Shown here: one piece after another, positions 24,176 to 31,963 of the stretch
Numbering within the stretch: the first letter of the stretch is position 1
Layout: the number at the start of each line of letters is the position of its first letter
NCBI GenBank assembly: GCA_039980135.1
Contig: JBDXCV010000006.1
Coordinates: forward strand, 1-64,000
Direction of reading: 5' to 3'
Length of the DNA: 64,000 nucleotides
Origin: Alphaproteobacteria bacterium
Lineage (GTDB): Bacteria > Pseudomonadota > Alphaproteobacteria > UBA6615
The notes under the pieces: model-generated
The model's database searches: none
The model's input: the letters and a program-made list of their open reading frames with translations, nothing else
What the model was told of the DNA's origin: nothing
Position numbers and translations under genes: made by a program

Positions 24176-24895
24176 TCAGTCGAGGCCGAACTTGTAGGCT
24201 TCGCGGGCGGCTTCGGTCCGGTTGGAAACATCGAGCTTGCGGAATACGCTTGTGACATGGGTCTTGATCGTCGCTTCCTGCAAGCCCAGGTCGCGGGCGA
24301 TTTCCTTATTAGACTTGCCTCGCGCGAGGAGACCGAGGACCGCGGTTTCCCGCTCCGAGAGGTCCGGGCCAGCACGGTTTTTGGATGCCGGTTCGCGCAA
24401 CGCCGTGTCCGCGGGACGCGAACAGTCGGGCGTCAGCAGCACAGACGGAACATAACGTTCGCCGGACAGGACCAGACGCAGCGCATTGGTCAGGGACTGG
24501 CCGCCCATCGTTTTCGGGAAGTATCCGGCGGCCCCGTGATCGAGCGCACCCATGATATCGGCGTGGTCAATCGAGCCCGACAGTATGACCACCGGCGTTT
24601 CCGGATAGACGGCGTGCAGCTTGTCGAGCCCTTCCATGCGGTTCATGCCGGGCATATTGAGATCAAGGATGATCAGATCGATGCCTTCGTCATTGCTCAG
24701 GATGCCGGCCGCTTCGTCGAATGTCTCGGCCTCGATGATCTGGGTGTTCGGCTCGACGACCTGGATGTAGTTCTTCAGCCCATCACGAACCATGGCGTGA
24801 TCGTCGGCAAGCAGTATCCGCAAATTTCGATCCTCCGGAAGGTTCTCTCGGCCGATGCTTCGGACCGAGGCTTCGCCTTCCATGCTCTTCAACAT
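24176..24895 (-). CDS. NarL/FixJ-family response regulator (LuxR HTH)
   Basis: A 239-residue two-component regulator. The receiver domain (about 25-145) has the acidic pair in LLADDHAMVRDGL, phospho-acceptor Asp78 in LIILDLNMPGM and the lysine-containing segment AAGYFPKTMGG. The C-terminal LuxR-type HTH is LSERETAVLGLLARGKSNKE...IKTHVTSVFRKLDV. No histidine kinase is adjacent. It is divergent from the transglutaminase-like protease gene and shares a 460-bp intergenic region with a perfect CtrA box, so cell-cycle control is possible. The start may instead be the Met at residue 5, which has a GAAGAG before it. Confidence 0.92.
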   Translation of the reverse strand: MLKSMEGEASVRSIGRENLPEDRNLRILLADDHAMVRDGLKNYIQVVEPNTQIIEAETFDEAAGILSNDEGIDLIILDLNMPGMNRMEGLDKLHAVYPETPVVILSGSIDHADIMGALDHGAAGYFPKTMGGQSLTNALRLVLSGERYVPSVLLTPDCSRPADTALREPASKNRAGPDLSERETAVLGLLARGKSNKEIARDLGLQEATIKTHVTSVFRKLDVSNRTEAAREAYKFGLD

Positions 24896-25355
24896 TGTTC
24901 GCGGCCATGATGGTTGATGTTCGACTTTCGGAGGATGGAACGGCGCATGTCCGGCGCACAGTGACGGTGGTCACACACAGGTCGGGTGCCGGGTGTCGTA
25001 TGTCGCCGAGGCGGACCGGAATCGCCTGAATACGATGGTGCCATAAATTTTCTCCTCAGAAAAAATCCTTATAAGACAAATACATAGGACGAAATTTATA
25101 ATCGGACCCAAATGGTTAACGAAAGGTTAACGAGGTTGGTAGCGCTGTGTGCGGTTGCAAAAAAATGGTGAGGCGCTTCATCCGATTGGCCAGAGCACCC
25201 GCCAAACGGGTGAGTGGGTCTCCTCCAACGGTCGTAGTAAAAACAAACAAAAAAATTAATAAATACTAATGGAACGATAACGATACCGATGCGGGAGCGA
25301 ATTAATTTCCGCGTGTTCGTAGCCTTTTCTCCGTCGACAGGAGAAAGGCAGAGAC
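24896..25355. promoter_or_regulatory. 460-bp divergent regulatory region with AT-rich core
   Basis: No protein gene fits here. The part 25040-25290 is markedly AT-rich compared with the rest of the window. It contains a perfect -10 (TATAAT, 25097-25102) with -35 AAGACA 17 bp upstream, the CtrA box (25116-25131), a 6-bp hairpin CACCCG-CCAAA-CGGGTG at 25196-25212 and a CTCCTCC anti-SD run at 25220-25226, then an A-rich tract. The layout suggests a long, regulated leader for the protease gene, or a promoter firing toward the LuxR gene. Confidence 0.5.
25116..25131. promoter_or_regulatory. Perfect CtrA binding site
   Basis: GGTTAACGA is directly repeated with an 11-bp period, producing TTAA-CGAAAGG-TTAAC, an exact match to the CtrA consensus TTAA-N7-TTAA(C). 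On the - strand a TATAAA lies about 15 bp past the box, the spacing of a CtrA-activated promoter for the LuxR-type gene; on the + strand the box would overlap the start region of the TATAAT promoter and could repress it. Confidence 0.7.
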
Positions 25356-26078
25356 ATGGGCGGTATTCGAGCGTTCTTCCGACCTATTTGGGAAGAATAT
25401 TCGTTCAGTCAGGCAATAATATCTATCCTGACTATTCTGTTTTTCTTGATTATATCGACGGGCAGCGTTGTTGCGGCCGGGAATGCGGCCGGGCGCACGG
25501 CCTTTGAAGGGAAGATCACCTCGATCAAGGCGGTTCACCTCGCCCGTGCCAAGCCACCCCAGAAACTCAACGATGTGATTGCCAGGCACACCGCTCAGGT
25601 GGCCGCGCGTGGTGCGAAGCTTGCGGGGGTCTCGAAGCCCGCTGTTGTCGTTGGTGATTGGCAGAAGTTGATCGCGCGGCTGAAGGGGCTGTCACGTCGA
25701 GACCGGGTGCTGGAGGTCGAACGTTACTTCGGGGCGTTCCGCTATGTGAGCGACATGAAAGGCTGGCGGAAGAAAGACTACTGGGCCAGTCCGTACGAGT
25801 TCATCGCGCGGCGCCAGGGCGACTGCGAGGACTTTGCCATCGCCCGCTACATGGCGCTGCGCGAGGCGGGTTTCGATGACAAGGACCTGAATCTGATGGG
25901 TGTTACCGACCGGCGCTCGCGGCTGTTCCACATGGTGCTCGCGGTGAACGTGGATGGCGAGGTTCTGGTGCTCGACAACCAGGCCAAGCACCCGGTCGCG
26001 ACCCTTGATCTCAGACGCTACGAACCCGCCTACGCGATCAATCAGAACAACCGCTGGATCACCAGGCGTGCCGGCTGA
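25356..26078 (+). CDS. LapG-like transglutaminase-type cysteine peptidase
   Basis: A 240-residue bacterial transglutaminase-like cysteine peptidase. An N-terminal hydrophobic segment (residues 19-41, AIISILTILFFLIIS) exports or anchors it, and the catalytic triad is clear: Cys157 in RRQGDCEDFA, His192 in SRLFHMVLAV and Asp207 in VLVLDNQAK. Family members such as LapG sit in the periplasm and cut large adhesins from the surface under c-di-GMP control through LapD. No LapD or adhesin gene is nearby. AGGAGAAAGG precedes the ATG. A receiver gene follows 35 bp later, probably in the same transcript. Confidence 0.9.
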   Translation: MGGIRAFFRPIWEEYSFSQAIISILTILFFLIISTGSVVAAGNAAGRTAFEGKITSIKAVHLARAKPPQKLNDVIARHTAQVAARGAKLAGVSKPAVVVGDWQKLIARLKGLSRRDRVLEVERYFGAFRYVSDMKGWRKKDYWASPYEFIARRQGDCEDFAIARYMALREAGFDDKDLNLMGVTDRRSRLFHMVLAVNVDGEVLVLDNQAKHPVATLDLRRYEPAYAINQNNRWITRRAG

Positions 26079-26113
26079 AGCAAAACCATGAACAGACAAG
26101 AAGGAGAAGGAGA

Positions 26114-26569
26114 ATGATGCCAACAGACGGAGAGCCCATGGCCCCCGATACGCGCCCCGCAGCACTCAAGCCGGCCGCCCGAACGATCCTCGTGGTCGAT
26201 GACGATCCGATACAGCGGGCGTTGCTGGTACACGCCTTTTGGGACATTGACGCAGTATTTCACCAGGCCGGGGACGGCGAGGAGGCACTGTCAGTGATCA
26301 TGTCCGAGCGCCCGGACCTCGTCATCATGGATGCCCGGATGCCAAACGTGAGCGGCCCCGAAGTGCTTGCGGCGCTGGTTCGCGCGGATCATCCGGCCAA
26401 GCTGGTCCTGACAAGCGGCAACGCGCCGGAATTCGGCTCGACGGCCGAAAGCCTGGAGAATGTGGTGGCGGTCATCAGCAAACCGGTTCACCTGAAACAT
26501 TTGCGTGAGGTGGTGTTCCGGGCCCTCGATGTCGGCGACGCCGCCGAAGATGTCGGGGAACGGTGTTGA
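26114..26569 (+). CDS. Stand-alone response regulator receiver protein
   Basis: A 151-residue single-domain receiver (CheY-like fold) without an output domain. The acidic cluster is VVDDDP (28-33), the phospho-acceptor Asp73 is in VIMDARMPNVS, and Lys123 is in ISKPVH. The first 22 residues are a Pro/Ala-rich tail. GAAGGAGAAGGAGA stands just before two adjacent ATG codons. It follows the LapG-like gene by 35 bp, so it may relay a phospho-signal in the same process; the partner kinase is unknown. Confidence 0.9.
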   Translation: MMPTDGEPMAPDTRPAALKPAARTILVVDDDPIQRALLVHAFWDIDAVFHQAGDGEEALSVIMSERPDLVIMDARMPNVSGPEVLAALVRADHPAKLVLTSGNAPEFGSTAESLENVVAVISKPVHLKHLREVVFRALDVGDAAEDVGERC

Positions 26570-26596
26570 CGGAGGCGTACCGCCCGAGAACCGGTG

Positions 26597-27742
26597 TCAG
26601 CCCCACAAACGTCCGGAGGCGATTTCCGAGCCCCGGACCAAGGACTTGAACTTCTCGACGGCGATGTCCGGGTCCACCTTGCCGATACCGGCGAAAGTCG
26701 CGAAGCCGCAATCGGCGCCCGCCATGACCCGTTCCCGGCCCACCAAATTGGCGTAATTGCAGATGCGGTCGGCGACGACGCCGGGATGCTCGATATAGTT
26801 GGTCACGCTGTCGATCACGCCCGGGATGATGATCTTGTCATCGGGAAGCTTCTTGTCCTCGAACACGCGCCATTCATGGGCGTGGCGCGGGTTGGAGGAT
26901 TCGACCAGCATGCCCTGCGGTTTGGCCTTCATCACGACGTCAAAGATCGCCTCGAACGGAATATCGAGATGGTGGGGGCCTTCGTAATTGCCCCAGCAGA
27001 TGTGCATGCGCACCCGGTCGGCGGGAATGTTCGCCAGGGCGGCGTTCAGCGCCTCGATCTGCATCTCGGCATGTTTCAGGAAGTCCGCGTCCGATAGTTC
27101 GCGATATTCGGTGTGGCGGCCCATGGCCAAGTCGGGACAATCGATCTGCAGAACGAAGCCGGCATTCGCGATCGCCTCATATTCCTCACGCATGACGCCC
27201 GAAAGCGCCTCGAGATAGGCGTCGTCGCTGGGGTAGAACTCGTTGTGCTGGAACACCGTGATGACGCCGGGCGAAGCTGCGTTCATGAAGAACTCGGTGG
27301 CGTCGCTGCCTTCACGGACGGCTGCGAGATTTTCCAGATCCTTGCGCATCGGTTCGCGGTCGCGGATGACGACCTCGCTGGTGCAGCAGGGACGGTTCAG
27401 GCGTCGTGTTTCGGCCATGCGGGCGAGCATCTTGCGGTAGCCGGGGAAACCCGAGAGGTCGTCGAAGCGTACCGACGGGCTGTCACCGGAAAACCCGTCC
27501 AGGCGCTGCTGGATATAGGTGGCGTAGCCGGTCTTGCTCATCTCCCCATCATTGATGACGTCGAGGCCCCATTCGCGCTGTGCGGCCACGATGTCGGCGA
27601 CCGCGCGGGTCACGGTCGCATCGAATGATTTCGGGTCGTACGCCTCGCCGAACTCCACCTTGTAGAGGAGATCTTCGAGATCCTGGGGGCGGGGCAGGCT
27701 GCCCACATGGGTCGTCAGGATGCGGTCTTTACTGTGTTGCAT
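26597..27742 (-). CDS. MetE C-terminal domain-like methyltransferase
   Basis: A 381-residue protein corresponding to the catalytic C-terminal half of cobalamin-independent methionine synthase, without the N-terminal half. The zinc ligands appear as His247 and Cys249 (MHICWGNYEGPHH) and Cys345 (AGADCGFATF); the N-terminus is TTHVGSLPRP, with INDGEMSKTGY following. Related proteins act as core methionine synthases with a small methyl donor or in unrelated alkyl transfer (epoxyalkane:CoM), so the reaction is not certain. Transcribed alone, convergent with the receiver gene. Confidence 0.88.
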   Translation of the reverse strand: MQHSKDRILTTHVGSLPRPQDLEDLLYKVEFGEAYDPKSFDATVTRAVADIVAAQREWGLDVINDGEMSKTGYATYIQQRLDGFSGDSPSVRFDDLSGFPGYRKMLARMAETRRLNRPCCTSEVVIRDREPMRKDLENLAAVREGSDATEFFMNAASPGVITVFQHNEFYPSDDAYLEALSGVMREEYEAIANAGFVLQIDCPDLAMGRHTEYRELSDADFLKHAEMQIEALNAALANIPADRVRMHICWGNYEGPHHLDIPFEAIFDVVMKAKPQGMLVESSNPRHAHEWRVFEDKKLPDDKIIIPGVIDSVTNYIEHPGVVADRICNYANLVGRERVMAGADCGFATFAGIGKVDPDIAVEKFKSLVRGSEIASGRLWG

Positions 27743-27816
27743 GGGGACTCCCCGGAAATTTCTCGTGTCGGTTTTGAACTGACCGCATTGAGATGTTTAT
27801 ACACCGCCCGAATATG

Positions 27817-27844
27817 AAAAGGGCCCGCCGTTTCCGGCGGGCCC
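27817..27844 (-). terminator. Intrinsic terminator of the hsp20 gene
   Basis: GGGCCCGCCG-TTTC-CGGCGGGCCC, a perfect 10-bp stem; read on the - strand it is followed by TTTTC. It starts 24 bases after the hsp20 stop. Confidence 0.85.
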
Positions 27845-27867
27845 TCGTTCTGGAATGTCAGGCGGTG

Positions 27868-28332
27868 CTAGGCCGCCTTCTTCTCATGATCGAGCGTTTG
27901 CGGCGCATCGCCGGAGGCGATTTCGATCTTCCGCGGCTTCAGCGCCTCCGGCACCTCGCGATTGAGATCGATGACCAGCAAGCCGTTCACCAGATCGGCC
28001 TTGGTCACGTTCACATGCTCGGCGAGGTCGAACTGGCGCTCGAAGGCGCGCGTGGCAATACCGCGATGGAGGAACGTCTCCCCATCATCGGTTTTGCCCT
28101 GTTCGCCCTTCACGACCAGCGAGTTGTTGGTCTGGGTGATGTCGATATCGTCAATGCCGAAGCCTGCGATCGCCATCGTCACGCGGTATTTGTCGTCGGC
28201 CAATTTTTCGATGTTGTAGGGCGGATAGGTCGGCGCTTCGCTGTTGAAGGCCGAATCCAGCATTTGTCCGACCCGGTCGAAACCGACCGAAGAACGGAAC
28301 AATGGGGTCAAATCGAGATTGTAGGTACGCAT
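27868..28332 (-). CDS. Small heat shock protein Hsp20/IbpA
   Basis: A 154-residue alpha-crystallin-domain chaperone that binds unfolding proteins in the cytoplasm. The N-terminus MRTYNLDLTPLFRSSVGFDR and the region YPPYNIEKLADDKYRVTMAI match class A bacterial Hsp20 (IbpA type); the C-terminal part includes the GLLVIDLNREVPEALKPRKIEI block with the IxI-like anchor. Start set at the ATG behind AAGGAGGAC. Its leader carries an RpoH-type promoter and a ROSE-like thermometer, and an intrinsic terminator follows, so this is a single-gene heat-shock transcript. Confidence 0.95.
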   Translation of the reverse strand: MRTYNLDLTPLFRSSVGFDRVGQMLDSAFNSEAPTYPPYNIEKLADDKYRVTMAIAGFGIDDIDITQTNNSLVVKGEQGKTDDGETFLHRGIATRAFERQFDLAEHVNVTKADLVNGLLVIDLNREVPEALKPRKIEIASGDAPQTLDHEKKAA

Positions 28333-28440
28333 TTCACTTGTCCTCCTTAAAGAGCAACTGTGACGTCGGCGCTCCCGCAACAGGCCGGGAGGCGCCGGGT
28401 GGACGCGGTCCGGAACCCGAATTCGGCATTCCCCGCGATA
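28333..28440 (-). ncRNA. ROSE-type RNA thermometer in the hsp20 leader
   Basis: The leader of about 108 bases ends in a hairpin (28339-28358) that pairs TTGCTCT with the ribosome site GGAGGA across the loop TTAA. The pairing has C-G, U-A, C-G and U-G pairs and a G opposite G, which is the conserved UYGCU-against-SD arrangement of ROSE elements. Upstream is a strong hairpin (28367-28397, CGGCGCCTCCCG against CGGGAGCGCCG with one bulge), as in ROSE leaders, which have two to four hairpins. Heat would melt the last hairpin and free the ribosome site. Confidence 0.75.
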
Positions 28441-28446
28441 ATCTCG

Positions 28447-28474
28447 ATATAGGTGGAGGTTTTCCCCGTTCAAG
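28447..28474 (-). promoter_or_regulatory. RpoH (sigma-32)-type promoter for hsp20
   Basis: On the - strand CTTGAA (28474-28469), a 16-bp spacer, then CTATAT (28452-28447, preceded by C), matching the alphaproteobacterial heat-shock promoter CTTGAA-N16to18-CYTATAT. Predicted start about 28440, giving a leader of the size usual for ROSE. Confidence 0.7.
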
Positions 28475-28506
28475 GGGTTGAATACGCGGTTTCCGATCCC
28501 GCAATC

Positions 28507-28534
28507 AAAACGGGCGCTGCAACTGCAACGCCCG
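28507..28534 (-). terminator. Intrinsic terminator of rpmE
   Basis: CGGGCG...CGCCCG with an inner TGCA/TGCA pairing; read on the - strand it is followed by TTTT. It lies 30-57 bases behind the rpmE stop. Confidence 0.75.
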
Positions 28535-28563
28535 GGAAACGCTCGATTTTTCTGGGGTCTGGC

Positions 28564-28785
28564 TCAGCCGAGGCCCAGGCCTTCGTAGCGCTTGTTGAAT
28601 TTTGCGACCTGGCCGCCCGTGTCGACGAGGCGGTGCTGCCCGGTCCATGCCGGGTGGGTCTTGGGATCGATGTCCAGACGCAGCGTGTCGCCCGGCTCGC
28701 CATAGGTCGAGCGGGTCTTGAATTCGCTGCCGTCGGTCATGACGACCGTAATCTCGTGATACTCGGGATGAATGTCTTTTTTCAT
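28564..28785 (-). CDS. rpmE: 50S ribosomal protein L31
   Basis: A 73-residue ribosomal protein of the large subunit ([20 protein letters not shown] at the N-terminus; the family segment [30 protein letters not shown]). It has no cysteine, so it is the zinc-free (C-minus) form. AGAGAG lies before the ATG. It is divergent from the ABC transporter gene, an arrangement common in alphaproteobacteria. Confidence 0.97.
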   Translation of the reverse strand: MKKDIHPEYHEITVVMTDGSEFKTRSTYGEPGDTLRLDIDPKTHPAWTGQHRLVDTGGQVAKFNKRYEGLGLG

Positions 28786-28936
28786 CGCATGCTCTCTGGG
28801 CTTTGAAGGCGGTGGTTATAACCAAGCCGGCGCCTGACCGCAAGAGGCGACGCGACGCACCGGCAATGGCGGATTCGCCGCGCACGAAGGCGTTTCTTGG
28901 CGGGGTTTGCCGGGCCTGCTAAACCCTGTCCCCAAG

Positions 28937-30766
28937 ATGGCACTGCAACCCCGATCGAAGCGCGCGTCTGCCGGCTCCGAAGAGACCGAGACCCAGCCGC
29001 CGAAACGCAGCCTGCGCGAACTTCGCCGGCTCGGCGGTTTCCTGCGCCCCTACCGTCTGGCGATCGTCGGGGCCGTTCTTGCCCTGACGATCGCCGCCGG
29101 CACGGTGCTGGTGATCGGCCAGGGTCTGCGCCGGCTCGTCGATGAGGGATTCGCCGCGGGCAATATCGGGTTGCTGGACGATGCATTGGTCGCGCTTCTG
29201 GTCGTCGTGGTGCTGCTCGCCGGAGCGACCTATTCGCGATTCTTCCTGGTGTCTTGGATCGGTGAGCGGGTGATGGCCGACCTGCGCAAGGCGGTGTTCG
29301 AACACACATTGCGCCTCGACCCGGCCTTCTATGAGACCATGCGGATCGGTGAGGTGATGTCTCGCCTCACCGCCGACACGACGTTGATCCAGGCCGTCGT
29401 CGGCACCTCGGCGTCGATGGCGTTGCGCAATGTGTTGCTGGCCTTCGGGGGGCTCGTGATGCTGGGAATCACCAGCCCGCGGCTCACCCTGCTGGTGCTG
29501 GTCGTCGTGCCGCTCGTGCTGGTGCCCATCCTCGTCTTCGGCCGTCAGGTGCGCCGGCTCAGCCGCGAGAGCCTCGACCGGCTGGCCGATGTCAGCGCCT
29601 ATGTCGATGAATCGATCTCGAACATCCGTACGGTCCAGGCCTTCGGCCACGAAGACCTCGACCGGGTGCGTTTCGCCGAGCGGGTGGAAGAAACGTTTGC
29701 GACCTCGGTCCGGCGCATACGCGCCCGCGCGCTGCTGACCGCCATCGTCATCCTGCTCATCTTCGGCGCCATCGGGATCATCCTGTGGATCGGCGGCCGC
29801 GACGTCATCTCCGGACGGTTGAGCGCGGGCGACCTGTCGGCATTTGTTTTCTATGCGGTGATCGTCGCCACCTCGGTTGGCGCGATCTCGGAGGTGATCG
29901 GCGAGTTGCAACGCGCCGCCGGGGCGACCGAACGGCTGTTCGAACTGATGGAGGTCACACCGGCGATTGTCGCGCCCGCAGATCCGAAATCCCTGCCCGA
30001 CCGGGCCATGGCGCGGGTCACAATGGACGGGGTGACGTTCAGATACCCCTCGCGTCCCGAACATCCCGCCTTGGCGGCGTTCTCTCTCGATGTGGCACCG
30101 GGCGAAACGGTGGCGCTGGTGGGACCGTCGGGCGCGGGCAAGACCACAGTCTTCCAGCTGCTCCTGCGTTTCTACGATCCGAACGAAGGGCGCTTGAGTT
30201 TCGACGGGATAGACCTGCGTGACCTGGCGCCCGGGGAATTGCGCCGGCATGTCGGCCTGGTGCCCCAGGAGCCGGTGATTTTCTCGGCCGATGCCTGGGA
30301 GAACATTCGTTACGGGCGTCCGGACGCGAACGATGACGAGGTGCGCGCCGCCGCGGATGCGGCCTCGGCCCTGGCATTCATCGAGGCGTTGCCCGACGGC
30401 TTCGACACGTTTCTGGGCGAGAAAGGCGTGCGCCTATCGGGCGGTCAGCGGCAGCGCGTGGCCATTGCACGGGCCATATTGCGCGACCCGGAACTGTTGC
30501 TCCTCGATGAGGCAACCAGCGCACTCGACGCCGAATCCGAACGCGCGGTGCAGTCCGCGATGACCGGGCTGATGCGCGACCGCACGACGCTTGTGATCGC
30601 CCACCGTCTGGCGACGGTCATCGCCGCCGACCGGATCGTGGTGATCGACGAGGGCCGGGTTGTCGCCGAAGGTACCCATCAGGAACTGATCGGTCAGGGC
30701 GGACTCTATGCTCGCCTTGCCGAACTCCAGTTTGATGTTGAAGGATCGAGCGCCGCCGCCCAGTAA
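28937..30766 (+). CDS. ABC exporter (fused permease and ATPase)
   Basis: A 609-residue half-transporter that should work as a homodimer in the inner membrane. Six membrane segments lie between about residues 30 and 300, followed by the ATPase domain: Walker A GPSGAGKTT (about 395-403), signature LSGGQRQRVAIARA, Walker B LLLLDEATSAL and H-loop VIAHRLAT. It belongs to the lipid/multidrug exporter group (MsbA-like by layout). The substrate is unknown. ATG 28937 was chosen; a start at 28907 would add ten residues. It is convergent with the MotB-like gene. Confidence 0.92.
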   Translation: MALQPRSKRASAGSEETETQPPKRSLRELRRLGGFLRPYRLAIVGAVLALTIAAGTVLVIGQGLRRLVDEGFAAGNIGLLDDALVALLVVVVLLAGATYSRFFLVSWIGERVMADLRKAVFEHTLRLDPAFYETMRIGEVMSRLTADTTLIQAVVGTSASMALRNVLLAFGGLVMLGITSPRLTLLVLVVVPLVLVPILVFGRQVRRLSRESLDRLADVSAYVDESISNIRTVQAFGHEDLDRVRFAERVEETFATSVRRIRARALLTAIVILLIFGAIGIILWIGGRDVISGRLSAGDLSAFVFYAVIVATSVGAISEVIGELQRAAGATERLFELMEVTPAIVAPADPKSLPDRAMARVTMDGVTFRYPSRPEHPALAAFSLDVAPGETVALVGPSGAGKTTVFQLLLRFYDPNEGRLSFDGIDLRDLAPGELRRHVGLVPQEPVIFSADAWENIRYGRPDANDDEVRAAADAASALAFIEALPDGFDTFLGEKGVRLSGGQRQRVAIARAILRDPELLLLDEATSALDAESERAVQSAMTGLMRDRTTLVIAHRLATVIAADRIVVIDEGRVVAEGTHQELIGQGGLYARLAELQFDVEGSSAAAQ

Positions 30767-30784
30767 CGCGTCCGGGCCGCAGGC

Positions 30785-31951
30785 TCAGCGCTGGTCGAGT
30801 TTGAACTCGATCCGCCGGTTGCGCCGATAGGAATTCTCGTCCTGGCCGCCGTCGATCGGCTGGAACTGGCCGAACCCGGCCGCCACGAGATTCTCCGGCG
30901 GGATGCCTGACCGGACAAGGAACTTGACGACCGAGATGGCGCGCGCCGAGGCGAGCTCCCAGTTGGACGGGAACCGCGCCGTGCTGATCGGGCGTTCGTC
31001 GGTATGGCCGTCGACCCGCAAGATCCAGCTGATGTCGTCGGGTATTTCCCCGGCAATCTCAACCAGGGTCTGGGCCAACTGCTGGAGTTGTCCTTCACCT
31101 TCGGGGTTCAGGATGGCCTCGCCGGACTCGAACAACACCTCGGATTGAAAGACGAACCGGTCGCCCTCGATGCGGATATCTGCCCGATTGCCCAGAACTT
31201 CGCGTAGGCGGCCGAAGAACTCGGACCGATAACGCGCGAGCTCCTGGACCTTGGTCGCGAGCGCCGCATTCAGCCGCGCGCCCAGGTTGACGATCTGGGC
31301 TTCCTGCGCCTTGTTTTTTGCTTCCGATGCTTCCAGCGCTTCGTTGAGTGCCGCCAGCTGGCTGCGCAGCGCGGCAAGCTGCAGGTTGAGCAGCGCCACC
31401 TGGTCCTGTGCCTCGCGTGATATCTCGCGCTGCTCGAGGAATGAGGTCTCGGCGGTTTCGGCCCGCTCCGTGAGCTCGGCCAGTCGGGCTTCGCGGGTCG
31501 CGATATCGGCTTCGAGCCGGGCCAGATCGCGGCCTTGTGCGTCGATCTTCTGCTGGTCGGCGTCCACCTGCGCGCGCAGGGCTGCCAGTTGGTCGGCGTT
31601 TTCCTGGCGGGCCGATTTGAGGAGGCTTTCCATGAAGGACAGGCGGTTGGTCAGCGAGTCACGATCGGAAATCGAATTCTGCAGCTGGGCCGAAAGCTGC
31701 GAGATGGACAGTCGCAATTCAGTGTTGGCGGAACGCTCGAGATCGAGCATACGGGCCAGCTCGTCGACCTGCCGGTTCAGCTTCGTCAACGCATCGTCGC
31801 GTCCCGACAAGGCATCCGACAGGAAGAACTGCGCGAGCGCGAACACCATGATCAGGAACACCACCACAACCAGCAGCGCGGCGAGTGCATCGACAAAACC
31901 CGGCCAATAATTGATGGCCGAGTGACGCCGTCGCGAGGAAGAGCCGGCCAC
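30785..31951 (-). CDS. MotB-like OmpA-domain motor protein
   Basis: A 388-residue inner-membrane protein with one membrane segment near the N-terminus (FVDALAALLVVVVFLIMVF) that carries Asp21 in the position of the proton-binding Asp of MotB. A long coiled coil (about residues 50-230, many Glu/Leu/Gln) follows, then an OmpA/MotB peptidoglycan-binding domain with VDGHTDERP, NWELASARA and RRNRRIEFKL. Unlike flagellar MotB it has a very long stalk. It is 12 bp behind the MotA-like gene, a stator-like pair; no flagellar gene is near. Its role is unknown. Confidence 0.88.
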   Translation of the reverse strand: MAGSSSRRRHSAINYWPGFVDALAALLVVVVFLIMVFALAQFFLSDALSGRDDALTKLNRQVDELARMLDLERSANTELRLSISQLSAQLQNSISDRDSLTNRLSFMESLLKSARQENADQLAALRAQVDADQQKIDAQGRDLARLEADIATREARLAELTERAETAETSFLEQREISREAQDQVALLNLQLAALRSQLAALNEALEASEAKNKAQEAQIVNLGARLNAALATKVQELARYRSEFFGRLREVLGNRADIRIEGDRFVFQSEVLFESGEAILNPEGEGQLQQLAQTLVEIAGEIPDDISWILRVDGHTDERPISTARFPSNWELASARAISVVKFLVRSGIPPENLVAAGFGQFQPIDGGQDENSYRRNRRIEFKLDQR

Positions 31952-31963
31952 CGGGAATTCCGC

